From Hyposmocoma kahamanoa (Eukaryota; Arthropoda; Insecta; Lepidoptera; Cosmopterigidae): DNA of 64,000 nt. Below, piece after piece: positions 24,607 through 36,253 of the stretch (its first letter is position 1; each line of letters begins with the position of its first letter). The translations under genes were made by a program, and so were the position numbers. Location: assembly GCF_003589595.1 (NCBI RefSeq), contig NW_020653753.1, positions 323,171 through 387,170 on the forward strand. Direction: 5' to 3'. The notes under the pieces are model-generated. The model worked only from the letters and a program-made list of their open reading frames with translations, did not search any database and was not told the DNA's origin.

Positions 24607-24887
24607 TACCGACCTACTTCAACCGATGACAATCCTTACGACATATAAATTTAGCAAGAAAATGTAATATGCGTACAATTTCACCAGAAAAGAATGTATA
24701 TTTATACCTTAGAAAATAGGAAATTTATTGAAATTAAAAAAAAAATTCTTAATTTTTTAATATATTTTTCCATAAAAACTTAAAAAGAAAAGTATATCGT
24801 AGCCTTCTTGTAATAAAGTCTTATGTGATCATACGTCAAAAGTGCTATTATCACGTGAAAGTCATAAAAATAATATTAACTACTAAG

Positions 24888-25075
24888 GTGCTGATGAAAT
24901 TACAGGCACATGGGACAACCCATGTTTCAATGTGACGGGCACAGTGGCAGTGCCCCTCAGAACTTTCCGATTGAAAGCTCATGAGTGGCACTGCAACTGT
25001 TTTGGACAGACGTGTAGCTTACCATCAGGCGCGCGACTTGTTCGTCCCATCACTTGATATTATAAAAAAATTAAA
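24888..25075 (+). repeat. family C, 5'-truncated
   Basis: GGTGCTGATGAAATTACAGG to CACTTGATATTATAAAAAAA. Confidence 0.7.
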
Positions 25076-25303
25076 AAGCAAATTACGTGTACGTGAAATT
25101 ACAGAATCTTTACACCTATCTATGGTAAAGTTGTCATTTTGCAGGAGTGACCTTATTACACCAAGTGTGCGAAATATAAAATTATTCCAGTGTATGTGAC
25201 ACATATCGTACACGTCCTAATTATTATCGAAATCATTAAGGCGAGTAACCACAGGAAAAGAGGGTAAGACTGTTTTTCTAGATCAAATGGTTAATGGTTT
25301 AGG

Positions 25304-25645
25304 CTTAGAATAATAACGCATAGAATGATAGTTTCATATCAAACGAACTGTCACAAGTGAGGCAAAAATTTTCGGTTTTAGTGAATATTTATATAAAAAT
25401 ACAAGTTGAAACGCGTTACTTCCTTGTGGAATGTGATGTTAGTATCTATTTTATGTTTGTCTGACGTATTGTTACACTCATTTACCGCACATTTCGTCAT
25501 TTTCAGCTAAAATTCTTGATCTGTTCGCGGTGCAAGTTGACTTTGAGCACTGAAGGCCCGCCCGCTCGTGTAGGCCCTTTTGGCCCGCTTCAATTTGCCT
25601 CACTTAGCGTGTGCGGACTAGGTTTCTATGCGTTATTATTCTAAG
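25304..25645 (+). mobile_element. 8-bp-TSD MITE, copy 1
   Basis: 342 bp. The ends are perfect 22-bp inverted repeats starting CTTAGAATAATAACGCATAG. The target duplication GGTTTAGG is perfect (25296-25303, 25646-25653). It lacks a 35-bp internal block present in copies 2 and 3. No coding capacity. Confidence 0.9.
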
Positions 25646-25876
25646 GGTTTAGGTATTTATTGTTAAATAATAGTTTTACAAAAAATATACGATATACCTA
25701 AGTATATCCTCTAAAGAATATTCTAATGCGTTACACAATAGGATGTTCCTTATCCGATCATATAATTATACGATCATAAACGAATTATTTAAGGATAAAA
25801 TATGTAGATATTTCTCTTTAAGTACTACAGAGAACCTGCTGAATTTTAGTTTTCAAGTAAAACCCAATTAGTTATC

Positions 25877-26715
25877 AATTTCACATTTATCCCAAAATTT
25901 ACAACCACAGCGGTTTAACGACACGCCGCGCCACCAGCTGCTAGAGGTCGTTTAAACGAAAAGCACTTAAAAACTTTGCTTTTTAAAATAAGCGCATAAG
26001 CACGCTTTACATTTTAAGCGTAAGCGTTGTAAATTCCGTTTTATACAACGTGCCTAAGTTTCAAGTAGCGCCATATACGTTTCCTAAACAAATTAATTCA
26101 ACCTAACGTTGCAAGCTTTTTTAAACATAAAAGTCTATGCGTTTAAACATTTTTCTAAACGACTTTTTAAGCTTCAAACTAAAAAGCGTTTAAGTGAAAA
26201 CCGCTTTTACTACCACGCTTTTTAAACGTACATTTTAACGTTAAAAAAAATAAGAAGTTTTTTCCATGTCCACGGTTAACAACTACAAAAGTTAAACAAC
26301 TTATTTTTTTATTATTGTTTTTGAACGCTTTGAAACGCCAATGAAGAAAATGTTAATATAATAATGTTATGTTATAAATTAAAAAATAATATTCGTGTTT
26401 TACAAGTAAACTTACTTAAATTAAAACGTTTAGTGGTCTACTCTTGCTTTTCGCTATCAACACAATGTTGCAAGCTTTTTTAACATAAAAGTCCACGCGC
26501 TTAAACGTTTCTCTAAACAATTTTGTTTACTTCAAACTAAAAAGCGTTACGCTTTTTTTAAAAGCAAGTTCAAACATTTAAAAAATAAACAGGTTTTTCC
26601 AACCCTACCCGCTGCCCTTTAAGTCGCCATCGAACGCCTGTCGACGTCCGATCTGTGTCAATTTTTCTCCGCCTGTTCTTATTTTATTTGTATTCATTTA
26701 CTGCGCGCGGATTGC
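25877..26715 (+). repeat. repeat E copy 1 (split by hAT MITE)
   Basis: The pieces CATTTATCCCAAAATTTAC to CGGTTTAACG and AAGTCGCCATCGAACGCCTG to TACTGCGCGCGGATTGC flank the hAT MITE. They are contiguous, reverse-complemented, in copy 2 at 30195-30343. Confidence 0.65.
25942..26607 (-). mobile_element. hAT-like MITE nested in repeat E
   Basis: 666 bp, same family as 50623-51142 on the opposite strand (shared AACGTTGCAAGCTTTTTT, AGTGGTCTACTCTTGC, CGCCAATGAA). Ends TAGAGGTCG and TAGGGTTGGAAAAACC. Flanks CCAGCTGC (25934-25941) and CCCGCTGC (26608-26615) match at 7 of 8. Confidence 0.8.
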
Positions 26716-26729
26716 GAGGGGTAACGTCA

Positions 26730-27970
26730 CCTAAGTATTTTTTTAATGTTTTAGGCTAACTATTTGGTATAGCACTTCACATATTTAACTGTAGCTCATG
26801 TCAAACTCGTTATATCCTAAACAAAAGGTAGACATACGATAGTTGTACGACAAAAACGCCAGTGAGGAGAGAAATTATGTATATATTACTTGACTGTACA
26901 AATAAGCATTCATTATCAAAGATAAGACACGTGTCTGTCATAAGCCTACATTATTATTCTCATCATAGTATATGCTCGGCCCCTGCCCAGTCAAAAGTAA
27001 AAGTGGTCGATCCCAAAGGTGTGGTCGATGTCGGCGCGCGCGATGCTATTTTGCCAAGGTGCGTGAAGCGTGCGCCGCGATCACGCTCTGACGCGGATAT
27101 GTCAAGGTCGTACTATCAGTTACTTTTATATACTTTTGTCTTCGAATGGAAGATCGATACAATAGATTCATTGATTAATTATAAAACAATTTGTTCATTA
27201 ATCATTTTATTACTGCTAGGTATTACCACAGACCAATAAATACAGTAGAAGTGGTTAGTTAGCGTCTAACGCGTGACAACTATAAGTCTCGAAAGACCTA
27301 TCTGAGCTCAGTCCGCCTTTTCGCTTTGTATAGGATAGTTGAGTCATTCTTTCGTGCAAATTCTCTAAAATCCTAGTAAAACGCCTTATGGTGCTGTTTT
27401 GGAATGCAAAAATGATAGCACTGCGGCTTAAAAATATTACCCGTGGTGGTATTTCATATCATCGGAAAGTTTTATTTTAGTTTATCGCAATATTTTTTTT
27501 GTTACATGAAACGAAAGTAAAGCTTATTTATACCCCTGCTATGTGGTCGCTTCTTGTTTGGAGAGCTAAAGTAATATCTCCAATTCGTCGTCATTCAGTA
27601 ACTCACCGCTAGATGGCAGCACATTCATTGAAATTTTAGTATAATATCAAAACGTTACTTGCAATAATAGATATTGATGGTATTGTACTTTCAACGATAT
27701 GCCAAAAGGGTAATGTTTAAATTATATTAACCATCCAGAATTTATTTTTTTTTAAATTTGATACTACGACCAATCAATACCAAGATTTTGTAGTGTTTCA
27801 AATTAAGAATGTGTGAGTGTTGGCGACATCCGTTCTGATAGTAATGGAGGCTTCAGGTACTTCCATTGTTACAATCGTTATGATTTATGTACATCTATTC
27901 ACTTATGTTGCTGTCGTACATTGACTTCTGTCGTACATATATTTTCGAAAGATTCAACGTGTTGTAGGTT
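26730..27970. other. unassigned sequence
   Basis: A 125-codon open frame (26862-27239) shows no family features and I do not call it a gene. A CTCF-like motif lies at 27606-27621. Confidence 0.55.
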
Positions 27971-28150
27971 CCTCTGCCTCAGTGTCTAAACGGTTACGGG
28001 TCCGATTCCCGGACCGGGAGAAATATTTGTATGGCCTGCATTTATTCCTCTCGTGAGTTTGGGTGTAATTTTGTGGTTGTCTATGTGTGTGTCCACAGCA
28101 CCCGCAACACAGGGTTTCCCTAGTGCGGGATTATGAGTGTGTGCGTTATT
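27971..28150 (+). mobile_element. SINE A
   Basis: CCTCTGCCTCAGTGTCTAAA, GGGTCCGATTCCCGGACC, then AGTTTGGGTGTAATTTTGTG and CACCCGCAACACAGGGTTTC. Ends in an AT-rich tail. Confidence 0.75.
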
Positions 28151-28222
28151 ATATTATATATGTATTATTATTATATATATTCTCATGGTGTCATCCTTCG
28201 TGGTTAACACAAGTTATAATTA

Positions 28223-28520
28223 TCGAGTTCTTAGGTTTTCGCGATTGTTACTTAAGTACATAGGAAATTTGAACCTATTTTTTAATATTGAATTGAGAAT
28301 AGGACGCAAATATTTTAAAAACAGTCGTGACACACTAAAACATGCTCCCTGAAAAATGCCGACGATTTATTCTTTTAAACAAATTAGCGTTTGTGGCCCT
28401 TTTCAGGTCCCAGGGTCAATCAGCAGTGACCATGGGACCTGTAAAGGGCCCGAAACGTTGGTTTGTTTGATAAAACAAATATACGCGATTGAGATCCGAA
28501 AAAAATAGTTTCATTTCCTA
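28223..28520 (+). mobile_element. Penelope-like inverted-arm element, copy 2
   Basis: Starts with the same TCGAGTTCTTAGGTTTTCGC tail, has a decayed left arm, and a well preserved right arm (GACCATGGGACCTGTAAAGG, GGCCCGAAACGTTGGTTTGT, ATAGTTTCATTTCCTA). Direct repeats AAGTTATAATTA (28211-28222) and AAGTTATTATTA (28520-28531) flank it, 11 of 12 identical. Confidence 0.7.
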
Positions 28521-28531
28521 AGTTATTATTA

Positions 28532-30180
28532 CTTAAGTAGATCTGATCATAACATGATTCGAAAAACTGTGACACATCCTCTTGAGAAATTAGACCAGCT
28601 AAGTAGGCGACTAGCGTCTTCCCGACGAGGCTATCACTGTTTCTAATAACCTATTTATTTAACCGTTTACCACAAAACAGTAGATTAAAGATAACGGCTG
28701 TCCGCGTGCAGCACGCGTACACCGCTCTGCGATTAGTGTACATGCAGCGCGTTTGCGGCATATTCACCAAGTACCATAAAGGCGACATCTTTGCAGATGT
28801 CACTGATAACTTTTCAGGAAATAGGTTTCAACATTTTGTTTCATTTAATCGAATTTCACATAAGATAAATGCACTTTTGGTGTATGGTGACATGTAACTT
28901 TATTATACCAATGTCACGAAGTTGTTTACGTGTGTTGGGTCTTCAGGTAATAGTTATGATATAGAAAGACGTTCTTAATCATGTGTGTGTGATACTTCGA
29001 ACATGAAAAGTAATTTAACTCAGATTGTATATTTAATCTGACACGCTTCCTAGATAACATCTCATTTTGATTATAGATATTGCTTGCTCAAAAGCAGTCC
29101 AAGGAAAATTCACACACAAATTTTGAATTTTGATCTGCGAGATAAAAGGTCACCATGTGAATTTTATGGGAAAAATATTCAATTGTAAAATGAGCCCGAG
29201 AGGAAATAAGCAAATTAAAAAAAAAGAAAATTAACAAAGTGAGTAAAATCAAAAAAGAAACTTGCACTTCGGTAGGCAATGATACATACTAACTATTAAA
29301 ACTATTAATACCTATGTAATAAAAAAATTCAAAATAAACAAATTGTATTTCCCACAACTGTTGTTTTATTATCGCATTACACATCTAATAATACACTATA
29401 AAAATACTCACGGGCAATGAATTTAAAAACTAAATAGATATGTAAGAGATCAACTAATTTAGACCAATTTTAGTTTTTGAGTTTTTGCTTAAAAGTTAAA
29501 TTTATTTGAGTCAATGCATTGTTTACAAAAATTAATAACAGGATTTTAAATCCATCATTTACAAAAATTACCTACTGTATCAAAATAACGTTTTTTTTAG
29601 TTTCTATTACTTTCAATATTTATTTACACCTATTACGTGCTATTAAATTGTCTACAAATATAAGAATTTTCAAAACACAAACTTTAATTTACTATTAGTT
29701 ATTTATTAACCCTGCCAGTTATTTCAAATTTATAATAAGCGGCCGGAAGTTATGGACCGTATAAATATAAGTAGGAATAATGATTCTGGTGCATTCAAAT
29801 GAAAAGATACTATCAAAGATACAATCTTTGAAAATAATCTTTCCTGTGTAAAATGCAATATCTTTTACACTGCAATCTTCACAGTGAACGAGCAACGGGA
29901 CCAATGTGAAAAACCTTATTACTAAATAGGTACGCTATCGAATGCTATGTGGGTATCTAGGTGTACTAAGTAGTTTCAAAGTGTCATACTACGTGTACAA
30001 CACGGCTTGTTAACTCGGTCGTGCCAATTGCGACAACACGGGAGAAAGTGGCTCTAAAACTTCATTAATCAATTATTGATTTTTATTGAATTTCACGATA
30101 TTTGAACACCGTAATATTCATACATTTTTGTGAAACAACTCCATTTTTTTTTTTTAAATTATTGAATCGTATGAATTAAC
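28532..30180. other. unassigned AT-rich sequence
   Basis: Contains only a scrap of the 3-bp-TSD MITE near 28698-28770. 30666-31520 is similarly empty. Confidence 0.55.
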
Positions 30181-30194
30181 GGGGGTCGCCACTC

Positions 30195-30343
30195 GCGTCG
30201 AGCAATCCACGCGCTGAAAATTAATATGAGTAAATTAAGAACAGGCGTCATACGTCAACAAGCGCCCGATGGCGACTGAAGGGACGTTAAACCGCTAGGT
30301 AATATGCAAATTTTGGGATAAATGAGAAATTATTACCTACAGG
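30195..30343 (-). repeat. repeat E copy 2
   Basis: Minus-strand match to 25877-25933 plus 26620-26715 without the hAT insertion (CGGTTTAACGTCCCTTCAGT, CGCCATCGGGCGCTTG). Type of element not recognised. Confidence 0.65.
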
Positions 30344-30484
30344 GGGACACTACTCAAAGTATATCGAGAGAAAAACGCCTTGAATTGGAGAAATAGCAAA
30401 ATGAACTAAATAATTGCTAAAAGTAATTGCTGTTAAATTAAAGTTAGGCGCTATTTATAAAAATGAATCTTCATGCGTGAACAG

Positions 30485-30665
30485 CCACCCTTTGCGGTGG
30501 ATGATTTTCTTCAAAATGAAATGGGACCACTATGGAAATACCCCCTTTCCAACAAAAATGAATCATGAAAATCGGTTCACAAATACCGGAGTTATCGTGT
30601 AACATACATACAAAAAAAAACATACAGTCGAATTGAGAACCTCCTCCTTTTTTGAAGTCGGTTAA
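30485..30665 (-). repeat. AACCGAC element, truncated
   Basis: Minus-strand copy lacking the AACCGACC end. Contains AATCATGAAAATCGGTTCAC and ends TTTTTTGAAGTCGGTTAA. Confidence 0.7.
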
Positions 30666-31519
30666 CAATAGGTACTTTACATACCAATGACTTCTTTTTT
30701 ATATCAAATGAACTAAATAGAACGTGTATAGTATACGATATACATTTTTCAAATGACTTTAACTTCGTTTGTAAAAAAATAAATTCTAAAATAAAGCCAG
30801 TGTCCTTGACCCTCGACCCGAGCAAAATGAACCATATTAGTACGGGAAAAATTTGAACTCGTACTAATTTAGTATCGATTCTTAATAATAATGAGTACAA
30901 TAAATAACTACTCTATTTACCAGGTGTCAAATTAGGAAATTCCTTGCACTACAAGGTGTCAAAGCAACGGAATCCAAACGGCGCGGCAGTGCAAACCGTT
31001 GAGCCACCGAGGTCGTCGATATTATGAACATGATGTGAAATATTACAAAATAATGCACTCTCATTTCTGACAAAACGATGCAAATCCTAATTTTAGGCAC
31101 GTAAAATTTTTTAATTTGGCAAAATTGCAAATCAAGTTTCCCATATATCGAAGTTTTAATGTCATGCAAAAAAATGAGTCAGACTCATAAGAATTTTATT
31201 GTGCAGGTATTGTTTACGGAATAACATTCAACAATACTTTTGTGTGACGTTGTGCAAAGTATTTAATTTCTCGGATAACGAGGCTATGTGTTGTTATTGT
31301 AAACAGTTTAAGTAAATATTTTTGTTTTTATTGAAAGACTTAGGAATACAAACAAGTTCTTACCCTTGGTGTAGTAAAACCCGGAGAGTGTGCGAGGGAA
31401 TTGGGGGACCAGACGTAGGCCATGATTTAGTGACCATTATTTAGTTGTACATGCTCCATCGTCGACTACTTCATTGACACTTTCCAATATGTGAGATATA
31501 AGACAAATGCTCACTTACT

Positions 31520-31960
31520 TTTTTATTTATTCATTTATTTTCAAGGGATAACAAATATTAGTACATGTTATGTTTACGTTCAATCAACAATATTATCCAC
31601 AAATTACTATTAAAATTAAAATAGTCGTATGTGGGTGTAAGTGAATGAAATAGAAATTAGCTCAGGGCTTCAATAATAGTTTTTTTAAATTTACAAGCAG
31701 GTAAGTAAAATATGTCAATAACACTAGACAAATCATTGTACTCTCTTGCCAGCATTTGTTCCGTAGCGCGCCGTTTTATACAGCGGGTGGGAGCGCGTAC
31801 GTCGTCGATGGACTCTCATGGGTACATTGTATTTAATATTTTGCTTTGTTATTGTGACAGTCTATGGAGTGTTACAGCTTGAAGAAGCATTCGTCTATTA
31901 TGAAGTGTTAGCATTCTAAACTCAGGCAGTAAGTTCTCGTGTGTGTAGTTCTTCTAAATA
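31520..31960 (-). mobile_element. LINE 3' end, minus strand
   Basis: Read on the minus strand, it ends in AAAATAAATGAATAAATAAA. Upstream is an open stretch ending AREYNDLSSVIDIFYLPACK then FKKTIIEALS and a stop, the short hydrophobic/basic end typical of jockey-type reverse transcriptases. Identification rests on this pattern only. Confidence 0.45.
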
Positions 31961-31989
31961 TTTTGTAATTTACCAACTTGAGGCTAAAA

Positions 31990-32654
31990 TTGAATTGAAT
32001 TTTTTTTTAAATAAATAAGTCACATGCCATCATTCGTCAACCGTACTTTTATCATCCTCTAAACTTTTATCACATCAAAGCCGTAGATAATATTTCCAAG
32101 CGCCTGTCTACACCAGGGAACACCTGGAAATTTACACCAGACGAGGGGGAGGACATAATCATGAGCTACGTAATAAACACAGGGTTGCACCCGTTCAGCA
32201 TATTTTATCCAAAACGGGCAAATTAATATCTACCTGTATTGGGCCAGACAGTATACTGTCTCTTGAAATTGTTGATTCCGCTTCATACAACTTATTTAAA
32301 TGCTGATTAAATTAATCAATACTTATATATAATTTATCACATTGGTTAAATAATATTAATATGGGATAATTAATTATTTTTGAATGTAACTAGAATAGCA
32401 ATATAGGAAAATAATGCGAATATAATTTAATTTTTTTTTTTGTAAATGTTAATTTGACCGATAGAGAATCTCTATGTCTAATACGAATAATATGAAACAA
32501 ATTATGTATAATATGTGAATTTAGTATTCAAGCATAAAAAGTTATTTCCTAATTTCTTTCGTAGAATTTATAAACCTTTCTCCTAAAACGTTCATTTTGC
32601 AGATGTGACCTTATTACGTATTATACCGACTATAAAGATCTTGCAACAAGCACG
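31990..32654. other. unassigned AT-rich sequence
   Basis: Nothing recognised; 33571-34157 is likewise unassigned. Confidence 0.55.
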
Positions 32655-32815
32655 TAGTAAAATTCGTGAGGTCCGCTGGTTCGTTCTGTGGCTTAGTTGG
32701 TCCTTATGTGGTCTGTGGTTGGTATAGAGTCTGGCACGGTTTGCTACTAGACGTCGGTTCGAATCCGACCAGATCGAAGAATTTTTTTCTAAGTGATGTT
32801 TGTATTAATAATGTT
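32655..32815 (+). mobile_element. SINE B
   Basis: GTCCGCTGGTTCGTTCTGTG, TGGCACGGTTTGCTACTAGA, GTCGGTTCGAATCCGACCAG. A short duplication of the TTAGTTGG/GGTTGG region lengthens the head. Confidence 0.7.
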
Positions 32816-33002
32816 TGATTGATCAAAAACCATTATACAGTTTTGAAACTGGTATACTGAATGTAATTTACATGACACCTTGTTGAAAACTTGAATTTGC
32901 TAAACCAGGGAAACCTTTTTCTTTGATGACAACAGTATCCTTCACTATTAATGAGTGGTAATTGCTATTTAACATTAAAAAACGTACAGTAGACATTTTT
33001 AG

Positions 33003-33570
33003 TAATTCAGGAAGTACTGCCACTATTTACGCCGCCAAGCAGTAACGTAAGCATTACTAAACTAAGTCCAAACTCATGGTACCACGTTTTTGTTTAACTA
33101 AGGTAAACGATGCTTTTGTGGGATACTGTATACGTTTTTACAATTTCCAGATTCCGGAGCATATATTAAGATTACCATTTCCTAAGTTTAAAACTTACAT
33201 TAAAAGTATTTTAATTGAAAAGTCACATTACAAAATTGTAGACTGCGTGTTAGATAAGGATGTATGGAAAGACAACATGACTCTAGATTCCACGAAATGT
33301 GATTCAAAATATATTTATATATAGCATTTAAATTTATTTGAAAAGAGCAACCTCTAGAGTTTCTTGCTCGTTCTTCTCAGGGAAGTCGGCATAGTTTGAA
33401 AACTTTACCTATGGAATAAATAATTATTTGAATTTGACTGCGTTTTGAAATTACAGGCACATGGGACTTGTGTCTGAGTTCATGTCTCAGGGTGGCGGTT
33501 TATAGGCGTGTCGCTCACAACCAGGCGCACGACTTGTTCATCCCATCACTTGATATCATAAAAAAAATAT
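33003..33570 (+). repeat. family C, split by LINE end
   Basis: 33003-33058 and 33437-33570 are the two parts; the LINE 3' end 33059-33436 lies between. Ends CACTTGATATCATAAAAAAA. Confidence 0.75.
33059..33436 (+). mobile_element. LINE 3' end nested in a family C copy
   Basis: Encodes a LINE-type C-terminus (AFVGYCIRFYNFQIPEHILR, FPKFKTYIKSILIEKSHYKI) in an open frame 33076-33324, then a tail with GGAATAAATAATTATTTGAA. It splits a family C copy between GCATTACT and GCGTT and leaves ACT on both sides (33056-33058, 33437-33439). Confidence 0.8.
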
Positions 33571-34157
33571 GTCATAATTGCTATAACTACATGCCTTGTT
33601 AGAGACTTACCCGTACTCTCACTGGATTACGACAGCTCCCTGAATAGTGGTAATTATTGTTTAATATACTACATTTGAGAACCACAGATACGTTTGTTCT
33701 CATGCGAAATACAATCACTAGTTTTTGTCCGCGTTCAATTGAATGCCGCGGTAGATGTGCATGCAGCTACTATGAGAGCGGGAAACGAGCCTGCCACCCA
33801 GCTCCAGTGTCGGAAGAGATCGAGTTCCTATTGCAATCAGAGCGAAACCAATTTCGGGTGCTATTCGAATTACCGACCAATACAAAACGTAATTGATACT
33901 TATTACGGAATTTAGAACCCGATATTTCGTTATCGGGTTCGTTTACAATCCTTGCAATATCTTAAATGGAATGATGACAAGTCTAAACTTAGGAACTAGA
34001 ATCAATCCGTGTACAAGCACCAAAAATAATAAAAAACCTTCAAATTTAGTTTGTTCAAGCTTTGTACTTTGGACCGTTCTTATCGTAAGCGGCATAGAGT
34101 TGGATTTGAATCTTAAGTGTCAAGCTTGATTGCTCTTGACCCTGTATGTACTAAACA

Positions 34158-34605
34158 TGAGCCGTGGTAGCCTGAGGCTCAATTTATATTACGGCGGAAC
34201 GGAATGGAAGCGAATTTTGTAACGATATTGTACATAGAATAATGAACTTTATGGTCAATTGTGCAACGTACAAACTAGATACGAACCAAAATATTTCACG
34301 GAATTTTTGCGCATGCTCGAGACGCATTCCGCGAAAAATTTTAGCTCTTATCTATTTTGTACGTTACATAATTGCCTATAAAGGTCATTACGCTAATATC
34401 GTTACAATAGCTTCCACTCCGTTCCGCCGCAATATAAATTGAGCCTAATGGTTTCATTTACGGTGTTGTGTGCGAAATTTAATTCGTGATCTGTACATCA
34501 AAGAAGGTTCACAGCCCTCGAAAAGCGTATCAAGGTCCCACGCATTAGGCGAACGTTAAGGACTATAGCCTAAATGCTCGCCTGAAAAGAGACCCGTGAA
34601 ATATG
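34158..34605 (+). mobile_element. SINE D, split by MITE
   Basis: GAGCCGTGGTAGCC at 34158, interrupted by the 34176-34445 MITE, then TAATGGTTTCATTTACGG and the tail GCTCGCCTGAAAAGAGACCC. Same family as 55372-55837. Confidence 0.7.
34176..34445 (+). mobile_element. TIR MITE nested in SINE D
   Basis: 270 bp with about 50-bp near-perfect inverted repeats starting GGCTCAATTTATATTACGGC / GGCTCAATTTATATTGCGGC. Left flank GCCTGA, right flank TAATGG. The SINE at 55372 reads GCCTAATG, so the target is TAA and the left copy has mutated to TGA: a 3-bp TSD. Confidence 0.8.
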
Positions 34606-34934
34606 AATGGTGAAATGTGCACCGCGAGTGTCGCCGATGAATGTGGTGAACGACGTAAAATGGGCGTGGCGACAATATGTTTAATTGAGTATAGTAACAC
34701 TATAAGCATATTTCACATCTACTATATTTTAATGCAATTAAAATTAATTACGATCCTGTCAACGTACATTCCATTCGAATTAGATGAATGAATGAATGAA
34801 TGAAAAGTTAAAGACAACCGTGTAACTCTAGGACGCTAGAGTACCTTCCAATACACTGTGTGTCTCAAGGATGCGTGTATCACTGGTTTTTTTTAATAGG
34901 TACTTGAATTTTTTAAATTTTTAAATACTTTTAA

Positions 34935-35230
34935 GCAGTAGTAGAGACCCTTGTTAAAGAGTTCGTCCACGGAAGTACTGCCACCTTACCTATTTCTGCC
35001 GTCAAGTAGTAATGTTAATATTACTGCGTTCCGGTTTAGAAGAGTAAGGATGCTAGTGACATCACAGGCACATGGGACTTGTCAAGTTATGTCTCATGGT
35101 GACGGGCGTAGTGGCAGTGCCCCTCAGACCTTTGCGATTTAAAGCTCTGAGTGGCACTGCAACTGTTATGGACAGGCGTGTAGCTTATCATAAGGCGCAC
35201 GAGTTGTTCGTTCACTCACTTGATATTATA
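34935..35230 (+). repeat. family C, full length
   Basis: GCAGTAGTAGAGACCCTTGT to CACTTGATATTATAGAACAA; the best full copy on the + strand. Confidence 0.75.
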
Positions 35231-35237
35231 GAACAAA

Positions 35238-36253
35238 AAAACTTGAACAATATTTGCCACGCCGATTTCATGCCGGTCAAGAAGCGTATAGAAGCCGCGG
35301 TGCGGCGCGACTTGGCGATGGACATGTCTTATTTATTTATTTATTGGTTCAGCAACAGCTTAACACACTTAACATTTACATACATTACTATAATAACACT
35401 GGTGTGTGAGCCAATTACAGCCGACCACAATATTGCCATAATCACTTAAAACAACATAATTAAAAAAATTAACTATTCATAAATTTTTCTATTCATAACA
35501 GAGTACCAAAAAAACCGACCTCAAAAGTTACTCCCCTAGTTAGTCCTCTAGTTTTCCACCCTTAGATGTAGAATATTTTCTTTAAATTTAGACCACTACT
35601 GAGGTATTCTCTTCCCAACAAAAAATTAATCATCAAAATCGGTTCGCAAATGAAGGCGTTATTGCGTAACATAAATAAATACATACAAAAAAAACGTGCT
35701 GTTGAATTGAGAACCTCCTCCTTTTTCAAGTCGGTTAAAATATACATTTAATTCCTATTGTTTGCATCAGATTAAAAATGAAAATATAAAATATTATAAA
35801 AAATTAAATATAAAAAGCTTCTTTATATTGTCATAGCTGCATCGATACAATCGATGATTCCGCCAATGTATTAGCTACCAATATTTAACGAGTGGGGCGC
35901 GACAACTTTGTCCTTATGACGGGGTAAACTGTCAAAATATGTGTCAAGATGTGCACGATTACTCAGGTTATTCTAGTTGGAAAGCATCCTGGACACCGAG
36001 AATGTCTCATTAAATTTGAACATATCGCTATTGTAAGCCACAGGTTTCTTTTAAGAAGAGTACAATTGGGCCATATTTTAGTGTTTACTCGTATAACTGA
36101 AATCAATTAAATATCAAAGCAAATTTTCCGAAATCAATACTTCGAATGCTGAGTTATCATTACACGAAATTACAGCACGCAATTTTGACGTACAACACGC
36201 TCTGTTCCAATTCAAGTCACTGTGAACGTCATTGTCGCCCAAATCACTTGAAA
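35238..36253. other. region upstream of the yellow-like gene
   Basis: Holds an AACCGAC element (35513-35737) and, at 35335, TTATTTATTTATTTATTGGT, possibly a minus-strand LINE tail. The promoter should lie within 35740-36250, but no core motif is convincing. Confidence 0.45.
35513..35737 (-). repeat. AACCGAC element
   Basis: AACCGACCTCAAAAGTTACT to CTTTTTCAAGTCGGTT. Lies about 520 bp upstream of the yellow-like start codon. Confidence 0.7.

Noticed and set aside
26862..27239. 125-codon open frame as a host gene
   Set aside because: No recognisable domain, no convincing splice context or codon bias; biased composition.
33657..33915. Overlapping 79- and 73-codon open frames as coding exons
   Set aside because: No homology recognised, and no matching splice partners found nearby.
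35072..35449. 125-codon open frame
   Set aside because: The first half is family C repeat sequence (also open in other copies by chance); no protein family seen.
36146..36253. Upstream start codon for the yellow-like protein
   Set aside because: It would put 36 hydrophilic residues ahead of a clear signal peptide; the ATG at 36254 fits better.
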